From: Bacillota bacterium
Lineage (GTDB): Bacteria > Bacillota > Clostridia > Acetivibrionales > DSM-1351
Length of the DNA: 64,000 bases
Assembly (NCBI GenBank): GCA_023409265.1
Contig: JAEYHZ010000030.1
Coordinates: forward strand, 62,001 to 126,000
Direction: 5' to 3'
Every line of letters begins with the position of its first letter. Position 1 is the first letter of the stretch. Shown piece after piece: positions 36,592 through 44,836 of this stretch. Both the position numbers and the translations under genes were made by a program. The notes under the pieces are model-generated. The model ran no database searches. It saw nothing but the letters and a program-made list of their open reading frames with translations, and was not told the origin of the DNA.

Positions 36592-37250
36592 GAAAAGTCC
36601 ACGAAAAAAGTATTATACTTGGTATTGGGATAGGAATGATTATAACTTCTATTGCCGGAATGATCTATTCAGGCGGTGTCAAGAAAGATATTAAAGCTGA
36701 AGACTTATCTAAAGACGAAGTAATCAGATTGGCCAAAAGTTATGGAATGATCGAAAAGGTCCAATTGATTGAGTCTGACGCAACACCACCCAACACCCAG
36801 AAACAGCAAACAACATCTGAGAGCACCAAAGTAGCTTCCGATACTGCAAAAGGAGCTTCTGATACTGCTAAAGACGCTTCTGACTCTTCTAAAGCAGCCT
36901 CTGATACTATAAAAGCGGCTTCAGATTCTCCAAAGGTTACCGGTGAAACAACTGCCAACAAGGGGAATGAAAATTCTACGTCTGAAAAAACAGCATCTCC
37001 TATAACTGCTGCTGCACAGACTACTTCTGAAGATGATAAAAGAACCATAACCATTGAGGTTAAACGGGGCTATAACTTAAATAAAGTTACAGCGGTATTA
37101 TTTGAAAATGGCATTATTTCCAGCAAGGAAGATTTTGTGGCTGTTGCGAAATCATATAATGCCGCAAAAAAGATCAGAGTAGGAAAATATCTCTTTAAGA
37201 AAAATGATGATTACAAATATGTAGTTAAAACAATATGCAAAATGAAATAA
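36588..37250 (+). CDS. membrane-anchored protein with MltG/YceG-like N-domain
   Basis: A 220-aa protein overlapping the previous stop (ATGA). An N-terminal membrane helix (about 9-28) is followed by a low-complexity Ser/Ala/Asp/Lys linker with degenerate A-S-D-T-A-K repeats (about 80-125). A C-terminal part of about 70 residues (V-K-R-G-Y-N-L-N-K-V-T-A-V-L and I-R-V-G-K-Y-L-F-K) resembles the LysM-like start domain of MltG/YceG, without the catalytic domain. It is last in the flagellar run. Function is unknown. Confidence 0.75.
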   Translation: MRKVHEKSIILGIGIGMIITSIAGMIYSGGVKKDIKAEDLSKDEVIRLAKSYGMIEKVQLIESDATPPNTQKQQTTSESTKVASDTAKGASDTAKDASDSSKAASDTIKAASDSPKVTGETTANKGNENSTSEKTASPITAAAQTTSEDDKRTITIEVKRGYNLNKVTAVLFENGIISSKEDFVAVAKSYNAAKKIRVGKYLFKKNDDYKYVVKTICKMK

Positions 37251-37300
37251 ACCGCTTTTGACTCACGGAAACATCTCCGGGTCAAAGCGGTTTTTCTTTT
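37249..37300. terminator. bidirectional Rho-independent terminator
   Basis: AAACCGCTTTTGACTC pairs with GGGTCAAAGCGGTTTTT around a short loop. A-runs and T-runs flank both sides, so it can end the flagellar run on the + strand and the MATE gene on the - strand. Confidence 0.92.
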
Positions 37301-37318
37301 CATCTTAAGTCGGTAAAA

Positions 37319-38692
37319 CTATGCTGATATCTTCTCTAAGGAATTCTTTCGCTCAAACTCTTCTTTAATAACCTTGAATCCTATTGGTATAAATATTAAA
37401 ACACAGCACAACTCTGCAAAAGGATAACAATACCATACTCCATTCAGACCGAATACCTTGCCGAATAGAAAAGCACCCGGCAGGATAAATACCAATTGGC
37501 GAAGCAGTGACATTACCAGGGATTTCATACCATGGCCTACAGCCTGGAACATTGTTGTAAAAATAATACCGAAGGCAGCAGGTATAAAACACAGGCTGAT
37601 GGCTCTGAGAGCGTAAATACCTATATCAGACTTCTGATCGAATACTGACAGCAGTGTTCCAGGGATTAACTGGAAAAGTAATAGTCCCAGTGACATAATT
37701 ATTATGGAAACTGTAAGTGACAAGCAGAAGGTTTTATAAAAACGTTTCTTTTTGTTTGCACCAAAGTTATAACCCATAATAGGCATCGCTCCCTGAGTAA
37801 GACCAAATACAGGCATAAATACGAAGGATTGAAGTTTAAAGTAAATTCCAAGTACAGCGATAGCTGTTTCCGAAAAGGACATCAGTATTGCGTTCAAGCC
37901 TGTTGTTGTAACTGAGCCGATTGCATTCATTACTATTGTTGGAGCACCAACTTTGTAAATATTAATTACATTATCCTTTTTGATTTTCAAGCCTCTCAAG
38001 GTTAAATGTATATCATGGCTTTTCAGTTTATACATGGTAATAACATAGCACATTGCAGTCAGCTGTCCAATAATTGTGGCTGTCGCTGATCCGGCAATAC
38101 CCATTTCAGGAAGACCAAACATTCCAAAAATCAGCAAGGGATTCAAAATGATATTGGTGATTGCTCCAATAAGCTGTGATATCATTGGTATGAGCATATT
38201 ACCAGTAGCTTGCAGGGTCTTGGAATGAATTATTTCAATGAACATACCTGCTGACGCTGCAGTTACTATTGTCAAATAGGTTGTTCCCATGGAAATGACC
38301 TTGGGATTATCCGAAAATAAAGAAATAAACGGCCCTGATACAGTCAGGCCTATAACAACAAAAATTATTGCATTAACAATGGCTAAAAATAAGCCTGTCC
38401 TTGCAGTAACTGTGGCTTCATCGACTTTCCCTTCACCAAGCTTTCTGGCAATCAGCGAGCTTGTTCCAATTCCAACGCCTATTGCAAAAGCCAAAGTCAG
38501 CATTTGCATGGGAAAGGCAATTGAAACGGCAGTAAAGGCTTCGTGCCCCAGTCTTGAAACAAAAAAGCTGTCGACAACATTATAAAGAGACTGAACCAGC
38601 ATTGAAAGCATGGCAGGAAGTGACATACCTGCCAGAAGTCGTCCTACCGGAACAGTTCCCATTTTTTCAGATTTTAAAGTATCTTTCTGCAT
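37319..38692 (-). CDS. MATE-family multidrug/sodium antiporter
   Basis: A 457-aa integral membrane protein with about 12 hydrophobic helices and the MATE layout: G-T-V-P-V-G-R-L-L-A near the start, N-V-V-D-S-F-F-V in helix 1-2, and the repeated half with Q-G-A-M-P-I-M-G-Y-N-F-G-A. The start is ATG 38692 after TGGGGG; the frame is open to 38725. It probably exports drugs or metabolites using an ion gradient; the substrate cannot be told. It is monocistronic and convergent with the flagellar locus. Confidence 0.93.
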   Translation of the reverse strand: MQKDTLKSEKMGTVPVGRLLAGMSLPAMLSMLVQSLYNVVDSFFVSRLGHEAFTAVSIAFPMQMLTLAFAIGVGIGTSSLIARKLGEGKVDEATVTARTGLFLAIVNAIIFVVIGLTVSGPFISLFSDNPKVISMGTTYLTIVTAASAGMFIEIIHSKTLQATGNMLIPMISQLIGAITNIILNPLLIFGMFGLPEMGIAGSATATIIGQLTAMCYVITMYKLKSHDIHLTLRGLKIKKDNVINIYKVGAPTIVMNAIGSVTTTGLNAILMSFSETAIAVLGIYFKLQSFVFMPVFGLTQGAMPIMGYNFGANKKKRFYKTFCLSLTVSIIIMSLGLLLFQLIPGTLLSVFDQKSDIGIYALRAISLCFIPAAFGIIFTTMFQAVGHGMKSLVMSLLRQLVFILPGAFLFGKVFGLNGVWYCYPFAELCCVLIFIPIGFKVIKEEFERKNSLEKISA

Positions 38693-38774
38693 TATGATTT
38701 TTACCCCCATTAATTCATCAAACAATTGATTTTATCAAATTATGTAACCTAAAGTCAAATTAAATTTCATGGGT

Positions 38775-39012
38775 ATAGTAAATTTTGGCCATAATTATAC
38801 ATTTGATGGTAATAATAAATTTTGACCACAATTATACATTTGATGGTAATAATAAATTTTGCCACAATTATCCAATGATGGTAATAATAAATTTTGACCA
38901 CAATTATACATTTGATGGTAATAATAAATTTTGACCACAATTATACATTTGATAGCAATAATAAACTTTGACCACCATAAATTTGATGACAATAATAAAT
39001 TTGACCTCATAA
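38775..39012. repeat. 37-bp tandem repeat array
   Basis: About six and a half head-to-tail copies of a 37-bp unit (consensus begins GGTAATAATAAATTTTGACC). Three inner copies are identical or nearly so; outer copies are shorter and more diverged. The units abut with no spacers, so this is not a CRISPR array. A 71-aa frame across it only reflects the repeat. It fills the gap between the divergent MATE and PH-domain genes. Confidence 0.93.
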
Positions 39013-39115
39013 ATAGAGTATATTATAATGTTTGTTACAGTAAAAAGTATCAGATTGTGGAAATAATGTTCATATAACGAGATAAGATTTATTTAATAAG
39101 AAGGGGCAGGTTGTG

Positions 39116-39601
39116 ATGGAATTTAACAAACTTGACAAAAGAATTCTGATTGCCTGGAGAATTTCAAGAATAATTGGAATTTTAATTACAGGAGCTATTC
39201 TTGCAATAGCCTTATCCTTCCTATCCAGGCTCGATTTTATAAAGCCTTATTTGCACTATGTATTTATAGGTGTGGGAGTTTTAGCAATCTACATGCTTGT
39301 AGGACTTGTTGTTTATCCTGTAATTGAATATAAACAGTGGGGATATATAATTACTGATGACAGGGTTGAAATCCGTCACGGGATATTTTTTGTCAAGAAT
39401 ACCATCATACCTATTATCAGGATACAACATATAACCGTATCTCAGGGACCTATAATCAGAAAGCTGGGAATATCTGTTGTAAATATACACACTGCCAGTG
39501 GTCTGTTTATTATTGAAGGCATTTCAAATCAAGAGGCCGGCCTGAGAGCAGAAGGCTTGAAGTCAAAGCTATATACAAGGCTTGAGGCTCAAGATAAATA
39601 A
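39116..39601 (+). CDS. bacterial PH-domain membrane protein (YdbS-like)
   Basis: A 161-aa protein with two adjacent membrane helices (about 20-43 and 52-72) followed by one bPH2 (DUF304) domain, with R-V-E-I-R-H-G-I-F-F and V-P-I/I-R-I-Q-H-I-T-V-S-Q-G-P. This is the YdbS layout. In B. subtilis the ydbS-ydbT pair affects resistance to some antimicrobial peptides, as I recall. ATG 39116 follows AAGGGG; a GTG at 39113 is in frame. The YdbT-like gene follows. Confidence 0.85.
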   Translation: MEFNKLDKRILIAWRISRIIGILITGAILAIALSFLSRLDFIKPYLHYVFIGVGVLAIYMLVGLVVYPVIEYKQWGYIITDDRVEIRHGIFFVKNTIIPIIRIQHITVSQGPIIRKLGISVVNIHTASGLFIIEGISNQEAGLRAEGLKSKLYTRLEAQDK

Positions 39602-39636
39602 CTTTTGGCTGTATAATGGCTTGGGAGGTAATCAAG

Positions 39637-41055
39637 GTGGAGTTTAAACGTATCCGTGGGAACTATCTTATATTATTTGAAAAAGTTATTGAATTACCGG
39701 TGATTATTTTAGGAGTCATTGCAAGTATATTTCTTGTTAAGAATTTTGATTTTCAGGCTATTATGCCATTGCTTTTTATACTATTGAGTCCTTTGTCCAG
39801 ACTTATCAATTATCTCTTTACATTCTATACTCTGGAAGAGGATTATTTGCTTGTGGAGTCAGGCGTTTTCACAAAGAAAAGAACCGAGATACCATTTTCT
39901 ACAATTACAACAGTGGACTTATCTCAGAATATACTGTTCCAGTTGTTCAAGGTTTATAAAATAAAAGTGGATAATGCCAGCCAGACAAATGATACGGCAA
40001 ACAAATCCAATATCGTTTTGACTTTAAAAATTGATCAGGCTATTCAATTTAAGCAAATAATAACTAATGGCCGGATAGATGAAGTAATAAAAGCTGAGGA
40101 AACAGAGGCCGATATTATAAATGCGCTACCACAGGAATTTGTAAAACTTGGACTGCTTCAGTCAAAGTTTGTTTATTTCTTGAGTATTTTAGCGGTTGCA
40201 GGTCCATTTACCGGTGTTATTGCCCCAAAATTTAAAGATGTATTTAAAGATATACTTATTGGCGGTTTTATTGCGGCATTTATTATTATAGTTTATTTAC
40301 TGGCTGTCGGAATGTCGCTTATTAAAAGTGTGGTTACTTATTATAATTTTAAAGTATGGACCGCCGGGGATTCAATAAAGATTAATTATGGCCTGCTCAA
40401 TAAAAAGAGCTTCTCACTGCAGAAGCGCAAAATAAACGGGATTATTCTAAAACAAAGTTTACTTATGAGGCTATGCAGGCTTTACTCTGCCGAAGTAATT
40501 GTTATTGGCTATGGAGACAGTACTAATGAAGGTGAAAAGGAACAGGCGTTACTCTTTCCCATAGCCTCCTTTGACAGATTAAAGGACATCGTCGGTAAGG
40601 TATTACCGGAATATAGCCTGGAATATGAGCTTTGCAAGCCCGAAAAGCGTGCTTTAAGATATTTCTTTTTCAGCCCAGGTTTTATTTTTGCACTTATTGT
40701 TTTTACAGCAGCTGTAGTTGTTTCAGCAGCCATAAGTAATTTATTTGTGTCAGCCTGTGCCGTTGTGTTTATGATAATATGCATTATAGGAATCCTATTT
40801 AAATTTAAAAATTCGGGAATTAGTGTTAATGACAGGAATATTGTGCTCTCGTCGGGTGGATACCATAGAAGAATTGCTGTAATAAAGACCAAGAGTATTG
40901 AAAGCATTACATCCACAGGAAGTGTATTCAAGAGAACCCGGGGAGTTGTAAGTATAAAACTGGGATTTATAGCTCCGATACGCGTTTCGCATATATCATC
41001 ACTTAATTTGCCTGTTAAGCAGTTTGATATGCTCCAAGGTGTACTTCAGTACTAG
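39637..41055 (+). CDS. bacterial PH-domain membrane protein (YdbT-like)
   Basis: A 472-aa protein with three bPH2 domains, each preceded by a pair of membrane helices (near residues 20-55, 185-235 and 345-390). The repeated core reads roughly V-E-S-G-V-F-T-K-K-R-T-E-I-P. This is the YdbT layout and pairs with the upstream gene. GTG 39637 follows GGGAGG; an ATG at 39616 is in frame but lacks a site. Substrate or partner is unknown; a role in envelope stress is inference. Confidence 0.85.
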   Translation: MEFKRIRGNYLILFEKVIELPVIILGVIASIFLVKNFDFQAIMPLLFILLSPLSRLINYLFTFYTLEEDYLLVESGVFTKKRTEIPFSTITTVDLSQNILFQLFKVYKIKVDNASQTNDTANKSNIVLTLKIDQAIQFKQIITNGRIDEVIKAEETEADIINALPQEFVKLGLLQSKFVYFLSILAVAGPFTGVIAPKFKDVFKDILIGGFIAAFIIIVYLLAVGMSLIKSVVTYYNFKVWTAGDSIKINYGLLNKKSFSLQKRKINGIILKQSLLMRLCRLYSAEVIVIGYGDSTNEGEKEQALLFPIASFDRLKDIVGKVLPEYSLEYELCKPEKRALRYFFFSPGFIFALIVFTAAVVVSAAISNLFVSACAVVFMIICIIGILFKFKNSGISVNDRNIVLSSGGYHRRIAVIKTKSIESITSTGSVFKRTRGVVSIKLGFIAPIRVSHISSLNLPVKQFDMLQGVLQY

Positions 41056-41231
41056 CACCGGATGAACTGGTGAAATTTGAATCGCTGGATTTTGAGTCGG
41101 GTGTTGAAGAAGCTGGAACCAAATGCTGATTAAATATAATAATTATGAGAAAAAATATAACATAGTTTTGTATTTTGGTATTGATTTGTTATAGTTTCTG
41201 TGTTACTATATTTAAGCAGCGAAAAACATAT

Positions 41232-41318
41232 GCCGAAGTGGTGAAATTGGCAGACGCACTGGACTCAAAATCCAGCGTAGGTGACTACATGCCGGTTCGA
41301 GTCCGGCCTTCGGCACCA
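41232..41318 (+). tRNA. tRNA-Leu (anticodon CAA)
   Basis: An 87-nt class II tRNA with acceptor stem GCCGAAG/CTTCGGC, encoded CCA, D-loop, and anticodon stem CTGGA/TCCAG with loop CTCAAAA (anticodon CAA). It has a variable arm and T-arm GCCGG-TTCGAGT-CCGGC. All stems close. Confidence 0.97.
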
Positions 41319-41326
41319 AAACAGAA

Positions 41327-41362
41327 GTATCAAGCGTTTTAGACGTTTGGTGCTTTTTTTGT
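41327..41362 (+). terminator. terminator after tRNA-Leu
   Basis: ATCAAGCG pairs with CGTTTGGTG (with G-U pairs) around TTTTAGA, followed by TTTTTTT at about 41354-41360. Confidence 0.75.
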
Positions 41363-41363
41363 T

Positions 41364-41621
41364 GTGTATGTAATAAATATCGCTATCAAGCACCATGTGT
41401 CAGTCCAGATGGAGGACTTATCTGGCACAGACGCTACAAGCAATATGTTTTACTCTGACCTCCAGAGGAATATACAAACCATAGCTGAAGACAAGCATAT
41501 AGTTATAAAACATGTTAATAGCAATATACCTGTCAAAAATGTTCTGCTTGCGGATATACTGATAAGCGGAATAGAATCATTAAAAGTACCTTTTATTGCT
41601 AACAGTGTTGAATATCTTTAA
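41364..41621 (+). pseudogene. TnpB-like nuclease remnant (RuvC II region)
   Basis: An 85-codon frame starting directly after the tRNA terminator. The opening I-N-I-A-I-K-H-H-V-S-V-Q-M-E-D-L-S-G matches the TnpB segment that carries the RuvC-II glutamate. F-Y-S-D-L-Q-R-N-I further on matches the following helix of that family. The zinc ribbon, the rest of the RuvC domain and the N-terminal two thirds are missing, and there is no ribosome site. I read it as a decayed IS200/IS605-type fragment. Assignment is by recalled motif, not by search. Confidence 0.55.
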
Positions 41622-41830
41622 ACGCAGATTATAATGCTTAAAAAACATATCCAGTTCGGAAACTAAACCAAGTTCTCAAATCTATAAGCAGTCACAAAAT
41701 TATTTATACAGAACAAAATGTTTAAAATCTCTATCAGGGCCAAATATAATTAGTTATATTGTTTAGATATGTTAATTTATAACAGAGATTGTGATAAAAT
41801 GGGAGTAACTTATCACGGAGGTGTCCTAAA

Positions 41831-42262
41831 ATGAATAAGAAGATTCTCAGTATATTATTGGTGATAGCAATTACAATCTCATGCTTTACTGGTATAGCTT
41901 ACGGAGCAAAAAGTTCAAAAGTGAAAGTTACAGTTGAACTACAATCAATTGAGTGTGTTCAAAATGACCACGTAGGCAATGAGTGGGGATTTGGTGCAAC
42001 CGTTAATAAAAAGGAATTAACTGAAGGTGATTCAATTGAAATATCAACAACATCAACCGGTAAGATTACAATAGTTTCAATGGCTGAAGAGCAAGATAAG
42101 TATCCAGACTATGATAGTAAGACTCTCACTGTATCTGTGAGTAAGTTAAAGGCAAATAAAGACACTACATATACATCTAATGTAACAGTCACTGAAAACA
42201 GGGGCAGGTACTCTGGGAATAAAGCAGTGTGGAAGTTTACATATGTTGTGACGAGAAAATAG
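41831..42262 (+). CDS. secreted protein of unknown function
   Basis: A 143-aa protein with a clear signal peptide (K-K-I-L-S-I-L-L-V-I-A-I-T start, cleavage near A-Y-G-A-K, residue about 26) and a mature part rich in Thr, Ser and beta-strand patterns, with one Cys. GGAGGTG precedes ATG 41831. I do not recognise the family. It stands first in a run of small genes with no known neighbours. Confidence 0.75.
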   Translation: MNKKILSILLVIAITISCFTGIAYGAKSSKVKVTVELQSIECVQNDHVGNEWGFGATVNKKELTEGDSIEISTTSTGKITIVSMAEEQDKYPDYDSKTLTVSVSKLKANKDTTYTSNVTVTENRGRYSGNKAVWKFTYVVTRK

Positions 42263-42342
42263 AATTTTTTATTTGGAATCTATTGTAAATGTTTGTTAAG
42301 CAGAGATTCAAATAGAAATTTAATAAAGGGGATTAGGGAAAG

Positions 42343-42735
42343 ATGAGAACATGCCCAAAATGCAATGAGTTAAATGGTGATAATAGAACGGAATGCTTTA
42401 AATGCAAAACTTCTTTAGGAGCAGTTGATTTATATAAAAAAATATGTTCCAAATGTGGGTTAATATTTTCTCAAAAGGCTGAAAGTTGTGAAAAGTGTGG
42501 CAATAGACTATCTGTTTACTCTGGAAGTAGTAGCTATGAAAATAAAAATTCAGATAGCAGTGGTTGCTGGATGTATGTTGTATCAGTTTTAGTTCCTTTG
42601 GTTGGTATTATATTAGGTTGCATCTACATATCAAGAAGAGAAGATGAGTTGGGTAAGTCCCTTATTATCACAGGAGTAGTATCAAATGTTGTTGCAGTTG
42701 TTTTGGGAATAATGCTTACAAGCTGTTCTTTATAG
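42343..42735 (+). CDS. zinc-ribbon membrane protein
   Basis: A 130-aa protein with two CxxC-type zinc ribbons (C-P-K-C-N ... C-F-K-C and C-S-K-C-G ... C-E-K-C-G) in the first 55 residues. After a Ser-rich linker come two membrane helices (about 77-98 and 107-127). GGGG lies upstream of ATG 42343. Proteins of this layout are widespread and uncharacterised. Confidence 0.75.
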   Translation: MRTCPKCNELNGDNRTECFKCKTSLGAVDLYKKICSKCGLIFSQKAESCEKCGNRLSVYSGSSSYENKNSDSSGCWMYVVSVLVPLVGIILGCIYISRREDELGKSLIITGVVSNVVAVVLGIMLTSCSL

Positions 42736-42802
42736 TATTGCAATTTTGCAATTGTCTTTATAACAAAGATTTTAATCGATTAAGTTCTTCAGGAGTGCAA
42801 AA

Positions 42803-43300
42803 ATGGATGTTGAGAGTAAAAATCGGCTTGAAAAGTTGAAGAAGAAAAACAAAGTAAGATATGCGAAAGAACAGCTTATACGTGATTTGAAAAGTCGATA
42901 TGGTATTGATTTTTCAGACAAATTATTTGTTGATTACGAATTGTCCAACGAATTGCATATAAAAACATATAAGAAAATCAGAACTGAAGCAATAAAATCT
43001 CTAAGGTTTTATTATGAACTTGATAAACTTAAAGAAACAATAGAATGGATTTTTTTAAAAAATAAAAATCATGAAAATGAAAATATTTTGTTTTATCCTG
43101 CGACATTTAAATATTACTTCAATATTAGCCATCAACTGTATTTGGACTATCCTCTAGCAATTGAACTGCCAGTCCTTGAATGTAAAGATATTGTATTAAA
43201 GCTGATGACCGATATGCATGATGACTTAGTTATAATATCTGAAGACTTAGGGTATGGTTTTGTATTAAGTGAAGATGAGTATTCCTATGTTACGGTGTAA
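42803..43300 (+). CDS. hypothetical protein
   Basis: A 165-aa soluble, charged protein beginning with a Lys-rich helix (L-E-K-L-K-K-K-N-K) and ending with an acidic part. No signal peptide or membrane segment. AGGAG is upstream of ATG 42803. The family is not recognised. Its size, acidity and company of small unrelated genes resemble immunity proteins of toxin loci, but no toxin gene is seen. Confidence 0.65.
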   Translation: MDVESKNRLEKLKKKNKVRYAKEQLIRDLKSRYGIDFSDKLFVDYELSNELHIKTYKKIRTEAIKSLRFYYELDKLKETIEWIFLKNKNHENENILFYPATFKYYFNISHQLYLDYPLAIELPVLECKDIVLKLMTDMHDDLVIISEDLGYGFVLSEDEYSYVTV

Positions 43301-43398
43301 TATTGGGGATGAATAATCCAACAAAACATGAGTTTTATAGAGTCTTTTGAGAATTCTGAATCCTTGATAATTACGCTTTTATGGATGGAGGAGAGAAA

Positions 43399-43674
43399 AT
43401 GAATACTGCACATAACAGTAAAAAGAGAATTATTACTTTAATTGAATTGGTTATGGGAAGTTGTATTTGTGTAGGATTTTCACTTTTTAGGAAAGTGCAT
43501 TACTGGGCACCAGAAAAAGGAGAGTATGGTACAAGGAAAATTCCCTATATAGAGATATTGAAAGAAAATCCAAAAGAAGTAAAGGAATATATTTTAGTAT
43601 TTATAACGATAGCATTGATTGGTCTGATTTTTATTTTCCTCAAAAAGAGGTTTATTAAGGATTGGCTAAAATGA
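43399..43674 (+). CDS. small two-helix membrane protein
   Basis: A 91-aa protein with a membrane helix at about 10-28 and another at about 63-82, and a basic end. ATG 43399 follows GGAGGAG; an in-frame ATG at 43381 is upstream of this site. Family not recognised. Confidence 0.6.
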   Translation: MNTAHNSKKRIITLIELVMGSCICVGFSLFRKVHYWAPEKGEYGTRKIPYIEILKENPKEVKEYILVFITIALIGLIFIFLKKRFIKDWLK

Positions 43675-43806
43675 TATTCTGTAAGCTAATAAAAATTAAA
43701 TTTTAAATGATGACAATCTTTTGCAGTTGTTTTACTACGAGCTAACGATTATATTAATAATCCAAATAGATCAAAAAACCAGAATTTATTTTAACAGGAG
43801 GCTATC

Positions 43807-44274
43807 ATGGATAGGGGTCAGTTAATAGATACATTATCAACAACTTTATTATGGGAAGTTGTGAGTGCTAATATTGAAAAAATCGATCAACTACCTATTA
43901 TGTTAAGGGATATTGGTTATGTAGAAGATATAGATAATGTCATAGCACAAATTACAGAATGTGAGGTTTTTAATTCGGAACCTTTAGAAATAATAAGTTT
44001 TGACAAGAATGAGGAAAGTATTTTAATTACTTTTGAAATGCAATTCGTCTTATCTGCGTGGAGCGGACGGAAACAGCTTTTAAGAATAACGGCTGCCGCA
44101 ACGGGAAAATGCAGAATTCCAGACATCGGAAAATATGATTGGGAAAGCATTGATTTTGAAGATCTGGATAAGAAAGAATTGCTGTCCTACGAGGGACTTG
44201 TGGATATACTGGAACTAAATTATCCTAGTTCAGAATGCGATGATGTAAGCATGTTTAACAAAACAGTATTTTGA
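43807..44274 (+). CDS. hypothetical protein
   Basis: A 155-aa acidic soluble protein with no signal or membrane segment. The central part alternates strands (I-L-I-T-F-E-M-Q-F-V-L-S-A-W) and the end is acidic. AGGAGG precedes ATG 43807. Family not recognised; it could be an immunity-type protein, which is speculation from size and neighbours. Confidence 0.65.
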   Translation: MDRGQLIDTLSTTLLWEVVSANIEKIDQLPIMLRDIGYVEDIDNVIAQITECEVFNSEPLEIISFDKNEESILITFEMQFVLSAWSGRKQLLRITAAATGKCRIPDIGKYDWESIDFEDLDKKELLSYEGLVDILELNYPSSECDDVSMFNKTVF

Positions 44275-44369
44275 TCTCGGTGTAGTGATGTAATAACACT
44301 TGAGTTTTATTTAAAATTGAGAAAGAAGGCTAAGACTTCTACTTATTCTTTGTAGATTGGAGTATCGAA

Positions 44370-44645
44370 ATGGCTTTCCGAAAAAACAAATTGAGAGATT
44401 TGATAGCAATTCTAGTTGGAGGTATTCCACTATTGATTTCATTTTCTCTATATAATAAATTTAATAGTAAAATTACAACTTTGATTTTTGATTTAATTTG
44501 TATTATTTCTGTATCATTATTTTATATTTTTACAAACAACCAGAAATATTTGGTAGAAAAGGATACAATCATTTTTAGTAGCTCTTTTACTGTTTATTTT
44601 CAAGTCGCAAACTTTAAACAATCCATGAAATACTGCTTGCATTAA
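44370..44645 (+). CDS. small membrane protein
   Basis: A 91-aa protein with two hydrophobic segments (about 9-27 and 36-53) and a polar C-terminal part. TTGGAG is seven bases before the ATG. It may be truncated, because a HicB remnant follows with no gap of intact sequence. Family not recognised. Confidence 0.5.
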   Translation: MAFRKNKLRDLIAILVGGIPLLISFSLYNKFNSKITTLIFDLICIISVSLFYIFTNNQKYLVEKDTIIFSSSFTVYFQVANFKQSMKYCLH

Positions 44646-44683
44646 ACACCAGGATTTTGTTTTTCGTACACAGCCCTATAGGG

Positions 44684-44776
44684 GACCACCCCGAAATTAT
44701 TATTTATTGGAGTGAAGAAGATGGGGCATACATTCCAGAAGTACCTGAGCTGGCAGGATGTTCAGGTACACTTTGA
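44684..44776 (+). pseudogene. HicB antitoxin N-terminal remnant
   Basis: One frame reads I-I-I-Y-W-S-E-E-D-G-A-Y-I-P-E-V-P-E-L-A-G-C-S-G before a TGA at 44774. This is the typical start of HicB-type antitoxins (W-S-E-E-D-G-x-Y-x-x-x-V-P-E-L-x-G-C). There is no start codon with a site close upstream, the usual rest of the domain is absent, and no hicA is next to it. It reads as a dead fragment. Confidence 0.7.
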
Positions 44777-44836
44777 ATGTACCTGACAAATGCGTTCCAG
44801 AGATCGGTACCTTTTTTTCTTTGCTTTCCGGAGATA

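Noticed and set aside
38795..39010. 71-aa - strand coding frame
   Set aside because: It is a translation of the 37-bp tandem repeat, with no ribosome site and no protein features.
38775..39012. CRISPR array
   Set aside because: Repeat units abut one another with no unique spacers, there are no cas genes, and the unit is not palindromic.
40509..40931. 140-aa - strand frame opposite the YdbT-like gene
   Set aside because: Shadow of the real membrane protein; no ribosome site.
41055..41128. Short frame A-P-D-E-L-V-K-F-E-S-L after the YdbT-like gene
   Set aside because: It reads like protein but has no start or ribosome site and only 24 codons; could be a relic, not supported as a gene.
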